Below, piece by piece: positions 17,872 to 27,508 of a stretch of 64,000 nucleotides of DNA. Location of the stretch: positions 1,116,001 through 1,180,000 of the forward strand of contig NC_015458.1 of the NCBI RefSeq assembly GCF_000209655.1, in the 5' to 3' direction. The notes under the pieces were generated by a model that was given only the letters and a program-made list of their open reading frames with translations, was not told the origin of the DNA and ran no database searches. Positions within the stretch are counted from its first letter, which is position 1; each line of letters begins with the position of its first letter. Position numbers and translations under genes: made by a program. Source of the DNA: Pusillimonas sp. T7-7 (lineage in GTDB: Bacteria > Pseudomonadota > Gammaproteobacteria > Burkholderiales > Burkholderiaceae_B).

Positions 17872-20514
17872 TTAGCGCGGCGTGCTGTCGAGGGCGGCAA
17901 GTAGTTTGCGTTCGAATTGTAGTTGAGCACGAGGATGGCTTAGCGTGTCGCTTTCAATAATGAAAATATCTTCGACCCGGTCACCCAGTGTTAGGATTTT
18001 GGCCATTTTAATGGTAATGGCATGCTGGGCGAAGACCTGGGCCAGGTTGTACAGCAAGCCCGGGCGGTCCGCCGCCGTGACCGAAAGACGCCAGGAGGCG
18101 CTGCGCTCGTCAGGCTGCAGTTCGACATTGGGGACTATGGGGAAAACGCGTGCGCGGCGCGATCCGGGGCGCCACTTTTCTGGAGTGAGCTGAGGCTCGG
18201 CGCGGCTTGGTGCTTGTCGCAATTCTGCATTGAGTTCATGTTCGATCAAGCTGGCATTGGAACGGTAGTCTTTGTCGTGGGCCGGCAGCAGCACAATAAA
18301 GCTGTCCAGCGCCCATCCATGCCGTGTGGTGTGTATCCGCGCGTCCTGCACGCTCAGCGCCCTGTGGTCGAAGTAACGGCACAGCGATACAAATAAATCT
18401 TTACGATCCTGCATGTAGACCATGACCTGCAGGGCTTCGTTCTGCCCCAGCAGGCGCACCTTGACAACCGGGTCTGGCGAGTTGACGCGGTAATACAGGT
18501 GGCGGGTATGCCAAGCGATTTCACTGGCTTCGTGGCGCAGGAAATAAGCGACATCCAGCTGATTCCAGAACTCATCACGGCTTTCATCGCGCAGACCCAT
18601 CAGGCGAATCTCGGTGGCGGCCACTGCCTTGCGCTGAGCCAGCACCGTGCCAGTGTCTGGCTGCGCACCGCCCAGTGCTGTAATAGTCTGCTGGTACAGG
18701 TCTTCGAGCAGCTTGCCTTTCCAGGAATTCCACACCTTGGGGCTGGTTCCGCGTATGTCGGCAACTGTCAGCAAATACAGGGCGGTAAGCTGACGCTCGT
18801 TGCCTACGCGACGGGCGAATTCATGGACTACGTCCGGGTCGCTAAGGTCGCGTTTTTGCGCCACCATGGACATGGTCAGGTGCTGGCTTACAAGAAAGAC
18901 CACCAGATCGCGGTCGGGGCCGTCTATGCCGTGATCGCTGCAGAAGCGGCGTGCGTCAAAGGCGCCCAGCTCGGAATGATCGCCGCCGCGTCCCTTGGCA
19001 ATATCGTGGAACAGCGCGGCAACGTACAGCAGCCAGTGCCGATCGAAATTGGCCATGAGCTGGCTCGCCAGGGGGTATTCCTGCGCATGTTCCGGCATCG
19101 TGAAGCGGCGCAGATTACGTACCACCATCAAGATGTGCTGATCCACGGTGTAGGCATGGAACAAGTCGTGCTGCATCTGCCCCACAATACGCCGGAATAC
19201 AGGGAGGTAGCGGGGCAGGATGTTCATCATGGTCATGCGTCGCAAAGCATGTACGATCCCGCGTGGCTGCTGCAGTATCTGGATGAATTGGCGGCGATTG
19301 ACCGGGTTGCGCCGGAACTGCGCGTCAATGCGGCGACGAGCATGCCACATGGCTCTTAGCGTTTGCGCCGACATGCCCACTAGCTCGGGCCTTTCCTGCA
19401 TGACCAGGAAAGCGCGGAACAACAAGGCCGGATTACGTGCAAAACCGTCGTCGCGCCGTATGTGCAGCCGGCTGCGGATAATGCAGAAGTCATCGTCTAT
19501 GATCCGTGCCTGCTCGTCGGGCAAGGGGAACAACAGTTCTTCTATGCTTTGCATGAGCATGGCATTGAGCTGACTGACCACGCGTGCTGCCCAGTAGTAG
19601 CGCTGCATCAGTATCTCGCTAGGCCGCCGTGTTTTTGTTGCTTCAAAGCCATAGATAGCCGCCAGCCTTGGCTGAAGGTCGAATAAAACCCGGTCTTCAC
19701 GACGGCCGGCAAGCAAATGCAGTTCTATACGCAGACGCTTGAAGGCCTGGTCGGCGCGGCGCAGGGCACGAAACTCCGTTGCCGTCAGCAAGTCTGACTT
19801 GGCAATTTCACGCCACGTCCCGCCTTGACCGGCTGCTTGAGCCAGCCACTGTACAACCTGCAGGTCGCGCAGTCCGCCGGGCGCCTCCTTGCAATTGGGC
19901 TCCAGGGCATAAGGAGTGTCTTGATGGCGCGCATGGCGCTGCTGCATTTCCGAGCGCTTCGCTTGAAAGAAAGTTTGTGCATCAAGCTGCTCGCGCATGG
20001 CCGCGTGCAGCTGTCCAAGCAGGCTTTTGCTGCCCAGAAGCCAGCGTGCCTCCATCAGCGATGTTTCTACTGTGATGTCGTTGGCGGCTTCGCGCTGGCA
20101 ATCGTCTATGGTTCGCACGCTATGCCCGGGCTCTATGCCCAAGTCCCACATGGCAGCCACGAAAGCCTCGATCATGCAAGTATTTTGGCTGCTGGGCTGC
20201 TCGTTCAACAGGATCAGCACGTCGACATCAGAGTGCGGGTACAGTTCGCCACGCCCATACCCTCCCACTGCAACCAAGGTGGAACCATTGGGCAAAGGGT
20301 AAATTCGGGCGAGTTCGCGCAGAGCCTGGTCAGTGGCTCGGCGCAGTGCGGTTAATAAAGTATCAGGGCGCAGATGTCTGCGAAATGCGCTGGTTGCCTC
20401 GGCCTTGCGGGCAGCCAGTTGGTCACGCACGCGGCTTACAGGCTGCGCAGATATGGCGTTGTGTTGGGTGTTAATCAAACGCTTTGACGAATGCGGGCGG
20501 TTGAGGCATGGCAT
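17872..20514 (-). CDS. glnD: Bifunctional [protein-PII] uridylyltransferase/uridylyl-removing enzyme
   Basis: Glutamine sensor that modifies PII proteins and so controls nitrogen assimilation. Domain order in 880 residues: nucleotidyltransferase domain with GGYGRGELYPHSDVDVLIL near residue 80-100; central linker; HD hydrolase domain with LFHDIAKGRGGDHSELGA; and two ACT domains at the C-terminus (DLFVSLCRYFD and ADRPGLLYNLAQVFA). The ATG at 20514 lies inside the 3' end of map, overlapping it by 44 bp in another frame. A TTG near 20478, just at the map stop, is an alternative start, and the first dozen residues look poorly conserved. Confidence 0.93.
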   Translation of the reverse strand: MPCLNRPHSSKRLINTQHNAISAQPVSRVRDQLAARKAEATSAFRRHLRPDTLLTALRRATDQALRELARIYPLPNGSTLVAVGGYGRGELYPHSDVDVLILLNEQPSSQNTCMIEAFVAAMWDLGIEPGHSVRTIDDCQREAANDITVETSLMEARWLLGSKSLLGQLHAAMREQLDAQTFFQAKRSEMQQRHARHQDTPYALEPNCKEAPGGLRDLQVVQWLAQAAGQGGTWREIAKSDLLTATEFRALRRADQAFKRLRIELHLLAGRREDRVLFDLQPRLAAIYGFEATKTRRPSEILMQRYYWAARVVSQLNAMLMQSIEELLFPLPDEQARIIDDDFCIIRSRLHIRRDDGFARNPALLFRAFLVMQERPELVGMSAQTLRAMWHARRRIDAQFRRNPVNRRQFIQILQQPRGIVHALRRMTMMNILPRYLPVFRRIVGQMQHDLFHAYTVDQHILMVVRNLRRFTMPEHAQEYPLASQLMANFDRHWLLYVAALFHDIAKGRGGDHSELGAFDARRFCSDHGIDGPDRDLVVFLVSQHLTMSMVAQKRDLSDPDVVHEFARRVGNERQLTALYLLTVADIRGTSPKVWNSWKGKLLEDLYQQTITALGGAQPDTGTVLAQRKAVAATEIRLMGLRDESRDEFWNQLDVAYFLRHEASEIAWHTRHLYYRVNSPDPVVKVRLLGQNEALQVMVYMQDRKDLFVSLCRYFDHRALSVQDARIHTTRHGWALDSFIVLLPAHDKDYRSNASLIEHELNAELRQAPSRAEPQLTPEKWRPGSRRARVFPIVPNVELQPDERSASWRLSVTAADRPGLLYNLAQVFAQHAITIKMAKILTLGDRVEDIFIIESDTLSHPRAQLQFERKLLAALDSTPR

Positions 20515-21280
20515 CGGAGATCGTAAGAACTTCGTAACCTGTATCAGTTACAAGAATGCTGTGCTCCCACTGGGCCGAGAGGCTATGGTCGCGGGTGACG
20601 ACGGTCCAGCCATCAGCCAGGGTACGGATTTCTTTGCGGCCAGTGTTGATCATGGGCTCGATGGTGAAGATCATGCCCGCTTCCAGTTTTTCACCCGTTC
20701 CGGGCTTGCCATAATGCAGAACCTGGGGGTCTTGATGGAATTTGCGCCCTACGCCGTGGCCGCAGTATTCGCGCACAACGGAAAAGCCCTGCTTTTCGGC
20801 ATGCTTCTGGATGACATGGCCGATGTCGCCCAGGGTGGCGCCGGGGCGAACCTGCTCTATGCCCAGCCACATGCACTCATAGGTGGTTTCGGTGAGCCGC
20901 CGGGCCAGAATGGAAGGTTCGCCTACGTAATACATACGGCTGGTGTCGCCGAACCAGCCGTCTTTGATGACGGTAACGTCGATATTCATGATATCGCCGT
21001 TTTTCAGGACCTTGTCACCGGGAATGCCATGGCAAATAACGTGGTTGACAGAAGTACAGATGGAGGCGGGGAAGGGGGTGTAGCCCGGCGGGGCGTAACC
21101 CACGGTGGCCGACTCGACCTTAAGCTCGTTGGTGATGAAATCCATGCAAAGTCTGTCGAGCTCGCCCGTTGTGACGCCTGCCTGGACATGGGGCGCCAGG
21201 AAGTCGAGAGTGGCCGCAGCGGCCTGGCAGGCAGCGCGCATTTTATTCAGATCGATTGGGTCGGTAACGAGACTGCTCAT
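20471..21280 (-). CDS. map: Type I methionine aminopeptidase
   Basis: Removes the N-terminal methionine of nascent proteins and uses two divalent metals. The 269-residue single-domain protein has the type I blocks: CTSVNHVICHGIPGDKVL, the metal ligands in MNIDVTVIKDGWFGDTSR, EYCGHGVGRKFHQDP, and FTIEPMINTG. It is divergent from rpsB across a 185-bp gap and precedes glnD. On the minus strand TATAAT (21316-21321) with a weak upstream TTCATG makes a candidate promoter. Confidence 0.96.
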   Translation of the reverse strand: MSSLVTDPIDLNKMRAACQAAAATLDFLAPHVQAGVTTGELDRLCMDFITNELKVESATVGYAPPGYTPFPASICTSVNHVICHGIPGDKVLKNGDIMNIDVTVIKDGWFGDTSRMYYVGEPSILARRLTETTYECMWLGIEQVRPGATLGDIGHVIQKHAEKQGFSVVREYCGHGVGRKFHQDPQVLHYGKPGTGEKLEAGMIFTIEPMINTGRKEIRTLADGWTVVTRDHSLSAQWEHSILVTDTGYEVLTISDAMPQPPAFVKAFD

Positions 21281-21367
21281 GGAAGGCTTGAATTTAGTGG
21301 TGAAATAATAGTAGAATTATAGGCTTTCTTGAAATTTTTCATGAAAGTCATACGCGGCGAAACTAGC

Positions 21368-21381
21368 CGATTTGTAAATCG
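21368..21381. promoter_or_regulatory. Palindrome in the map/rpsB divergent region
   Basis: The sequence cgattt-gt-aaatcg is a perfect 6-bp inverted repeat with a 2-bp centre, 85 bp before the rpsB start. The 185-bp gap otherwise holds promoter-like AT-rich sequence near map and no gene. It could be an operator or the base of a leader hairpin for S2 autoregulation; the sequence alone does not decide. Confidence 0.35.
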
Positions 21382-21465
21382 CGTGTCAGGCGAAAAAAGG
21401 GTGTTCGGTATTCACAAGTATATCGGATACACGCCAGGCACAAGACCAAACCCTTGGAGAATAAA

Positions 21466-22215
21466 ATGTCTTTAATGCGTGAAATGCTCGAAGCTGGTGT
21501 GCACTTTGGCCACCAGACCCGTTACTGGAACCCCAAGATGGCTCCGTTCATCTTTGGTCATCGCAACAAGATCCACATCGTCAATCTTGAGCAGACGGTT
21601 GTCAAATACCAGGAAGCAGCCAAGTTCGTGCGCCAGCTGGCAGCACGTGGCGGCAACGTCCTGTTCGTCGGCACCAAGCGCGCTGCGCGCGAGCTGGTTG
21701 CCGCTGAAGCCGCCCGTTGCGGCATGCCTTATGTCGACAGCCGCTGGCTGGGTGGCATGATGACCAACTTCAAAACCGTAAAAACCTCAGTCAAGCGCCT
21801 GAAAGAAATGGAAGCGCAATTGGCCGAAGGCGCCACCGAGCGCATGAGCAAGAAAGAAGCGCTCATGTTTGATCGCGAGCTCGAGAAGCTGAACAAGGCT
21901 ATCGGCGGCATCAAAGACATGAACACGCTGCCCGATGCCTTGTTCGTCATCGATGTGGGCTACCACAAAATTGCTGTTGCCGAAGCCCGCACGCTGGGCA
22001 TACCCGTGGTTGCCGTCGTTGACACCAACCACTCCCCCGATGGTGTCGACTACATCATTCCCGGTAACGATGACTCCGCAAAAGCCATTGCACTGTATGC
22101 ACGCGGCATGGCCGACGCAGTACTGGAAGGCCGCGAACAGAACCTGAACGGCCTGGTCGAAGAAATCGCCGAAGGCGAAGAAGAGTTTGTCGAGATCGAA
22201 GAAGAGCGCGAATAA
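21466..22215 (+). CDS. rpsB: 30S ribosomal protein S2
   Basis: Structural protein of the small subunit, needed for S1 attachment. The 249-residue product starts [25 protein letters not shown] when broken into family blocks ([14 protein letters not shown] and [11 protein letters not shown]). It also shows the [19 protein letters not shown] segment and a typical acidic tail. The ATG at 21466 follows ggag at 21456-21459; an upstream in-frame TTG is not needed. It heads a translation-factor run with tsf, pyrH and frr, the conserved bacterial order. Confidence 0.98.
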   Translation: MSLMREMLEAGVHFGHQTRYWNPKMAPFIFGHRNKIHIVNLEQTVVKYQEAAKFVRQLAARGGNVLFVGTKRAARELVAAEAARCGMPYVDSRWLGGMMTNFKTVKTSVKRLKEMEAQLAEGATERMSKKEALMFDRELEKLNKAIGGIKDMNTLPDALFVIDVGYHKIAVAEARTLGIPVVAVVDTNHSPDGVDYIIPGNDDSAKAIALYARGMADAVLEGREQNLNGLVEEIAEGEEEFVEIEEERE

Positions 22216-22222
22216 GCGTATG

Positions 22223-22315
22223 GGCCCGGCGTGCTCCGGGCCAAGGCTGCCGGCTCTATGCCGGTAGCCTTGTCGCATGCTTCGCATCTGCCCCGGTTCA
22301 ACCGGGGCGTGTTTT
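22223..22315 (+). terminator. Three stacked hairpins in the rpsB-tsf spacer
   Basis: Three consecutive stems occupy the 118-bp spacer: ggcccgg/ccgggcc (22223-22242), a 12-bp stem aaggctgccggc/gccggtagcctt with one wobble (22243-22271), and gccccgg/ccggggc (22290-22308) followed by gtgtttt. The last resembles a weak intrinsic terminator, so it may attenuate tsf relative to rpsB. Confidence 0.6.
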
Positions 22316-22333
22316 AGTTAACAGGAGAAAATA

Positions 22334-23212
22334 GTGGCTCAAATTACCGCATCCATGGTTAAAGAATTGCGCGAGAAAACCGACGCTCCCATGATGGAGT
22401 GCAAGAAGGCGCTGACCGAAGCTGACGGCGACCTGGCTCGTGCCGAAGAAATTCTCCGCGTAAAACTGGGTAACAAGGCCAGCAAGGCTGCCGCACGCGT
22501 TACCGCCGAGGGCCTTATCGGCCTGCATATCGCTGCCGACGGCAAGCGCGGCACTGTTATCGAAGTCAATTGCGAAACCGACTTCGTTGCCAAGAACGAC
22601 GATTTCATCGGCTTCATCAACCAACTGGCCGAGCTGGTTACCGAAAAGAATCCTGCCGACGTTGCCGCCCTGGGCGAGCTCCCCATGGGTGAAGGCACTG
22701 TTGAAAGCACACGCGCGGCACTGGTGGGCAAGATCGGCGAAAACCTGAGCGTACGCCGCTTCGAACGCTACGAAACCGCCAATCAACTGGCCAGCTATGT
22801 ACACGGCGGGAGAATCGGTGTATTGGTCGACTTTGCAGGCCCTGAAGAAACCGGTAAAGACGTGGCCATGCATATCGCAGCCACCAAGCCCAAAGCACTG
22901 GATGCCAACGGCGTTTCCGCCGACGTCATCGCCGCCGAGCGCTCTGTTGCAGAACAAAAAGCAGCCGAATCGGGCAAGCCCGCCGAGATCGTGACCAAAA
23001 TGGTCGAAGGTTCCGTGCAGAAATTCCTGAAAGAAGTGACTTTGCTGTCCCAGCCTTTCGTCAAGAACGACAAGCAGACTGTTGAACAGATGCTCAAGGA
23101 AAAAAGCGCAAGCATTTCCCGTTACGCCTTGTATGTCGTAGGCGAAGGTATCGAGAAAAAGTCGGAAGACTTCGCTGCAGAGGTTGCCGCAGCCGCAGCT
23201 GGTAACGCTTAG
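22334..23212 (+). CDS. tsf: Elongation factor Ts
   Basis: Guanine-nucleotide exchange factor that recycles EF-Tu. The 292-residue product has the N-terminal UBA-like block [19 protein letters not shown], the core motif [14 protein letters not shown], and the C-terminal dimerisation part. The start is GTG at 22334, preceded by aggaga at 22323-22328, so the non-ATG start is well supported. It sits between rpsB and pyrH as usual. Confidence 0.97.
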   Translation: MAQITASMVKELREKTDAPMMECKKALTEADGDLARAEEILRVKLGNKASKAAARVTAEGLIGLHIAADGKRGTVIEVNCETDFVAKNDDFIGFINQLAELVTEKNPADVAALGELPMGEGTVESTRAALVGKIGENLSVRRFERYETANQLASYVHGGRIGVLVDFAGPEETGKDVAMHIAATKPKALDANGVSADVIAAERSVAEQKAAESGKPAEIVTKMVEGSVQKFLKEVTLLSQPFVKNDKQTVEQMLKEKSASISRYALYVVGEGIEKKSEDFAAEVAAAAAGNA

Positions 23213-23232
23213 TATCGCATCAAGCGAAAAAA

Positions 23233-23260
23233 TCGGGCTTTCGCCATCACGAAGGCCCGA
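23233..23260. terminator. Hairpin between tsf and pyrH
   Basis: The arms tcgggctttcg (23233-23243) and cgaaggcccga (23250-23260) pair over 11 positions with one wobble and a 6-nt loop. No T-run follows on the plus strand, while an A-run precedes it, so it would look like a terminator only for minus-strand transcription. It may simply protect or process the tsf transcript end. Confidence 0.4.
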
Positions 23261-23305
23261 CTCTGGCTTACACTTTCGTTGGATTGTTTACTTGGGATAC
23301 TACCT

Positions 23306-24022
23306 ATGACCACCCGATCGTACAAGCGTGTTCTTCTCAAACTGTCCGGCGAAGCGCTGATGGGAGAAGACGCCTTTGGGATCAATCGCGCCACCATACA
23401 GCGCATGACTGAAGAGATTGCCGAAGTCGCCGCACTGGGGGTCGAGTTGGCCATAGTGATTGGCGGCGGCAATATTTTCCGGGGCGTTGCGCCTGGTGCG
23501 CAAGGCATGGATCGCGCCACTGCCGACTACATGGGCATGATGGCCACTGTCATGAACGCGCTGGCTCTGCAAGACGCGCTCAAGAATCGCGGAGTCGATG
23601 CCCGGGTGCAATCGGCGTTGAATCTTGATCAGGTCGTCGAGCCCTATATACGTCCTAAAGCCTTGCGCTACCTCGAAGAGGGCAAGGTCGTCATATTTGC
23701 CGCAGGCACTGGCAACCCTTTCTTTACGACCGATACGGCAGCAGCCCTGCGCGGCGCGGAAATTGGCGCGGAAATCGTCCTTAAGGCCACCAAGGTAGAC
23801 GGCATCTACAGCGCCGATCCCAACAAGGACCCTGAAGCCACCCGTTATGCGCGCATCAGCTTCGACGAAGCAATCGTGCGCCGCCTTGAGGTCATGGACG
23901 CAACGGCTTTTGCCTTGTGCCGCGACCAGAAGCTGCCCATCAAGGTATTCTCCATCAATAAGTCCGGCGCCCTGAAGCGGGCAGTTTTGGGCGAAGACGA
24001 AGGCACGCTGGTGCACGTTTGA
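23306..24022 (+). CDS. pyrH: UMP kinase
   Basis: Hexameric amino-acid-kinase-fold enzyme that makes UDP from UMP. In the 238-residue product I see [13 protein letters not shown], the glycine-rich GGGNIFRG, and [20 protein letters not shown], all characteristic of bacterial PyrH. The ATG at 23306 (MTTRSYKRV) is chosen; an upstream in-frame ATG at 23279 would add nine unlikely residues. It is 14 bp upstream of frr. Confidence 0.97.
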   Translation: MTTRSYKRVLLKLSGEALMGEDAFGINRATIQRMTEEIAEVAALGVELAIVIGGGNIFRGVAPGAQGMDRATADYMGMMATVMNALALQDALKNRGVDARVQSALNLDQVVEPYIRPKALRYLEEGKVVIFAAGTGNPFFTTDTAAALRGAEIGAEIVLKATKVDGIYSADPNKDPEATRYARISFDEAIVRRLEVMDATAFALCRDQKLPIKVFSINKSGALKRAVLGEDEGTLVHV

Positions 24023-24035
24023 TAAAGGAATAGTA

Positions 24036-24596
24036 ATGAGTCTTTCAGAGGTCAAACAGTCGGTAGAGTCGCGGATGGGCAAGTCCATCGAAACACTCAA
24101 AGTCGGTCTGTCCAAGATTCGCACAGGCCGTGCCCATGCCGGTATTCTGGATCATGTTCAGGTCGAATACTACGGTTCGCCTGTGCCGGTCAGCCAAGTC
24201 GCCAACATCAATCTGCTCGACGCACGCACCATCAGTGTCCAGGTTTGGGAAAAAAGCATGGCCGGCCCCGTCGAAAAAGCCATACGCGATTCCGACCTTG
24301 GCCTGAACCCCATTGCTATGGGCGACAGCATACGGGTTCCCATGCCTGCATTAACCGAAGAGCGGCGCCGCGACCTGACCAAAGTGGTGCGCACTGAAGG
24401 CGAAGACGCGAAAATCGCAGTACGCAACCTGCGTCGCGATGCCAACGACAGTCTGAAGAAACTGGTTAAAGATAAAGAAATCTCTGAAGACGACGAGCGT
24501 CGGATGCAAGACGAGGTGCAAAAACTCACTGACAAGCATGTTGCCGAAATCGACAAGCTCGTTGCACAGAAAGAAGCCGAGATCATGACGGTTTAA
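24036..24596 (+). CDS. frr: Ribosome recycling factor
   Basis: Splits post-termination ribosomes together with EF-G. The 186-residue length and blocks [31 protein letters not shown] and [15 protein letters not shown] are diagnostic. It is followed after 8-32 bp by uppS, depending on the start of the latter, and continues the rpsB-tsf-pyrH-frr cluster. Confidence 0.98.
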   Translation: MSLSEVKQSVESRMGKSIETLKVGLSKIRTGRAHAGILDHVQVEYYGSPVPVSQVANINLLDARTISVQVWEKSMAGPVEKAIRDSDLGLNPIAMGDSIRVPMPALTEERRRDLTKVVRTEGEDAKIAVRNLRRDANDSLKKLVKDKEISEDDERRMQDEVQKLTDKHVAEIDKLVAQKEAEIMTV

Positions 24597-24628
24597 CCGT
24601 CAGTTTGCACGCTTCGGATACTCTTTAC

Positions 24629-25381
24629 ATGCTAAGCAGCTCAACACTGTCCATTCCAGACAGTACAGACACCCCGCAGCACGTGGCCATTATCATGGAC
24701 GGCAACGGGCGTTGGGCTACCAAGCGTTTCCTTCCCCGCACGGCCGGCCACATGCGTGGCGTCCAGGCTGTACGCAGAGTGGTCGAAGCCTGCGGCGAGC
24801 GTGGTGTCAAATACCTGACGCTCTTTGCCTTCAGCTCTGAAAACTGGCGCCGTCCTAAAGAAGAAGTGTCCGTCCTGATGCGCCTGTTCATGCAGACGCT
24901 GGAAAAACAGGTGGGCAAACTCGAAAAGCAGGGGGTCAGGTTGCACATCGTGGGCGATCTGTCGGCTTTCGAGCCCCGCTTGCAAGACATGATACAAGAG
25001 GCCCAGGTGCGCACCGCTGCAAACGACGCGTTGCATCTGACGATCGCGGCCAACTACGGCGGGCGCTGGGACATCCTGCAGGCCTTGCGCAAGTTGTTAG
25101 CGGCACAGCCCGAGCTTGCAGCAAGCACCCAGCCCATAGAAGAAAGCCAACTGGCACAATACTTGTCCATGGCTTATGCGCCCGAACCCGATCTGTTCAT
25201 ACGCACGGGTGGCGAGCAACGCATTTCCAATTTTCTGATCTGGCAGCTGGCCTATACTGAATTGTATTTTTCCGATGACTACTGGCCCGACTTCGGCGCC
25301 AAAGAAATCGATACCGCATTTGCATGGTATCGAACCCGGGAAAGACGTTTCGGACGCACCAGCGCCCAGCTCTCCAGCTGA
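24629..25381 (+). CDS. uppS: Undecaprenyl diphosphate synthase (cis-prenyltransferase)
   Basis: Builds the C55 carrier lipid for peptidoglycan and O-antigen by cis additions of isopentenyl diphosphate. The catalytic Asp is in [13 protein letters not shown] and the substrate-binding blocks [17 protein letters not shown] and [17 protein letters not shown] are present. I use the ATG at 24629 (250 residues); a TTG at 24605 would extend it by eight residues. Neither has a clear ribosome site, so coupling to frr is possible. It is followed by cdsA after 23 bp. Confidence 0.95.
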   Translation: MLSSSTLSIPDSTDTPQHVAIIMDGNGRWATKRFLPRTAGHMRGVQAVRRVVEACGERGVKYLTLFAFSSENWRRPKEEVSVLMRLFMQTLEKQVGKLEKQGVRLHIVGDLSAFEPRLQDMIQEAQVRTAANDALHLTIAANYGGRWDILQALRKLLAAQPELAASTQPIEESQLAQYLSMAYAPEPDLFIRTGGEQRISNFLIWQLAYTELYFSDDYWPDFGAKEIDTAFAWYRTRERRFGRTSAQLSS

Positions 25382-25404
25382 GCCTGAATCGGAGGCTTCC
25401 TTAT

Positions 25405-26268
25405 ATGTTGAAGCAGCGTGTCGTGACAGCAGTAGTCCTGCTTGCCGTATTGCTGGGCGCTTTGCTGGCGCCCGGTCCCTGGCCTTTGATTCTGCTTCTG
25501 GTACTGGCTGCCGTCTGCGGCCTGTGGGAATGGTTGCGCCTGACTTGGCCTGCCCAAGGCAGCGCGTGGCCACTATTCCTTGCCATACTAAGCGGCGCCG
25601 GCATGCTGTTGCTGGCTTCGCAATGGCTGGCCCCATCGCCCGCTGCATGGTCTATGCAATTGCAGACTGTCCTGAATCGGCGACTGCTGCCGATTGTGGC
25701 CCTGGCCTGGGTGGTGTTTGCCACAGCGCTGGTGCTCCAGGGGCAATCGCAGCGCCGCTCGGGTGCGGTATGGCTTAGCCTGTTCGGTATCGCTGCCGTA
25801 TTGGCAGTATGGTTGGCCCTGGCTCAAATGTTTGTACAACGAGGCGCCTGGTTTCTGGTGTCTTTGATGGCCCTTATCTGGTTTGCCGACATTGCCGCCT
25901 ACTTTACGGGCAAGGCATTTGGCCGACATAAGCTGGCGCCCCGTGTCAGCCCCGGTAAAACCTGGGAAGGTGCAGCGGGCGGGGTACTGGCCGCGACGGC
26001 CTGGGTCTTGCTCAGCGCATATTGGCCAGGCAGCTTTGGCGATGCGCTGATGCAGCGGTGGCCCTGGTGGGTGGCCGCGCTCATTGCCATTTTCCTCGCA
26101 GCCTTGTCTATCGTCGGCGACTTGTTCGAGTCCTTGCTGAAGCGCCGGGCAGGCGTCAAGGATTCCAGCCGGCTTCTTCCTGGCCACGGCGGCGTATACG
26201 ATCGCATTGACGCCTTGTTGCCTGTGGCGCCGATAGCCTTGCTCATCACCGGAGTCTGGAATCCATGA
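25405..26268 (+). CDS. cdsA: Phosphatidate cytidylyltransferase
   Basis: Inner-membrane enzyme that makes CDP-diacylglycerol, the precursor of all phospholipids. The 287-residue product is highly hydrophobic with about eight predicted helices and ends with the family signature [20 protein letters not shown] followed by [14 protein letters not shown]. The ATG at 25405 has ggagg at 25391-25395. Its stop overlaps the dxr ATG (ATGA at 26265), indicating translational coupling. Confidence 0.95.
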   Translation: MLKQRVVTAVVLLAVLLGALLAPGPWPLILLLVLAAVCGLWEWLRLTWPAQGSAWPLFLAILSGAGMLLLASQWLAPSPAAWSMQLQTVLNRRLLPIVALAWVVFATALVLQGQSQRRSGAVWLSLFGIAAVLAVWLALAQMFVQRGAWFLVSLMALIWFADIAAYFTGKAFGRHKLAPRVSPGKTWEGAAGGVLAATAWVLLSAYWPGSFGDALMQRWPWWVAALIAIFLAALSIVGDLFESLLKRRAGVKDSSRLLPGHGGVYDRIDALLPVAPIALLITGVWNP

Positions 26269-27467
26269 AATTTCAACAGCTATGTGTGCTGGGATCCACC
26301 GGCTCCATAGGAGAAAACACACTGGACGTGGTGCTGCGCCACCCCGAGACCATGGCGGTGTATGCATTGAGTGCATACAGCCGCATAGAAGAGCTTGCCG
26401 AGCAGGCCCTGATAACGAAAGCCAAAGTCGTTGTGGTGCCTACCGAGCAGGCGCGCGCACGCTTTCGTCAGGCTTGGGCCGGCAGCGGAGCGGGTCCGGA
26501 AATCCGGATTGGCGCCCAGGCCCTGGTCGATACAGTGCTCGATACCGAGGTGACCACCGTGATGGCAGCCATCGTAGGGGCGGCAGGCCTGCCTTCGGCC
26601 CTGGCTGCGGCCCAGGCCGGCAAACGGGTGCTGCTGGCCAATAAAGAAGCGCTGGTGGCTGCAGGCGGTCTGTTTATGCGTACGGTGCGTGAAAACGGCG
26701 CCGAACTGCTGCCTATCGACAGCGAGCACAATGCGATTTTTCAGTGCATGCCGCAAACGGGCAGGGCGACTGCGCCGACCAAGCCAGCGGCGGGCGTAAG
26801 GCGCTTGCTGCTTACGGCCTCTGGCGGGCCTTTCCGCACTACTGCCCTTGATAAGCTGGCGGGTGTCACGCCCGATCAGGCCTGTGCGCATCCCAACTGG
26901 AGCATGGGCCGCAAAATCTCGGTCGATTCCGCCACTATGCTCAATAAAGGTCTGGAAGTTATCGAGGCGCATTGGCTGTTTGCCATGCCGGTTCAGCGCA
27001 TACAAGTCGTCATTCACCCGCAAAGCATGGTGCATTCCATGGTCGAGTACGAAGACGGCTCGATACTGGCGCAACTGGGCCAGCCCGATATGCGTACCCC
27101 CATTGCCTACGGCCTTGGCTTTCCTGAGCGCATATCCAGCGGAGTGGGCTTGCTGGAACTGACCACGCTGGGGCGACTCGACTTCGAAGAACCCAATTTC
27201 GAGCGTTTTCCCTGTCTGCGGCTTTCCTTCGATGCGCTCAAGACAGGGCAGGCGGCCTGCGTCGCGCTTAATGCCGCCAACGAGATTGCGGTAGATTGTT
27301 TTTTAAAGCAGCAAATTCGCTATACTGAAATCGCATCCGTCATCGAAACCTGTCTGGAGCGGGTTACAGGCCTTCCACACACGGCTCTCGACTCGCTGGA
27401 CGAGGTTCTGGCGCTGGATGCACACACACGCGGCATCGCTGCAGAGCTATGCCTGCTCAAGGCCTGA
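26265..27467 (+). CDS. dxr: 1-deoxy-D-xylulose 5-phosphate reductoisomerase
   Basis: Second step of the MEP isoprenoid pathway; NADPH-dependent. The 400-residue product shows the NADPH motif [16 protein letters not shown], the metal-site region [11 protein letters not shown], the active-site loop [14 protein letters not shown] and [20 protein letters not shown]. It is coupled to cdsA by a 4-bp overlap and lies 41 bp before rseP. Together with uppS it links isoprenoid supply to carrier-lipid synthesis in one run. Confidence 0.97.
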   Translation: MKFQQLCVLGSTGSIGENTLDVVLRHPETMAVYALSAYSRIEELAEQALITKAKVVVVPTEQARARFRQAWAGSGAGPEIRIGAQALVDTVLDTEVTTVMAAIVGAAGLPSALAAAQAGKRVLLANKEALVAAGGLFMRTVRENGAELLPIDSEHNAIFQCMPQTGRATAPTKPAAGVRRLLLTASGGPFRTTALDKLAGVTPDQACAHPNWSMGRKISVDSATMLNKGLEVIEAHWLFAMPVQRIQVVIHPQSMVHSMVEYEDGSILAQLGQPDMRTPIAYGLGFPERISSGVGLLELTTLGRLDFEEPNFERFPCLRLSFDALKTGQAACVALNAANEIAVDCFLKQQIRYTEIASVIETCLERVTGLPHTALDSLDEVLALDAHTRGIAAELCLLKA

Positions 27468-27508
27468 GCCCCTTGTAGGGCGATCAAGCCAGTTTCACCA
27501 GGAATTTC

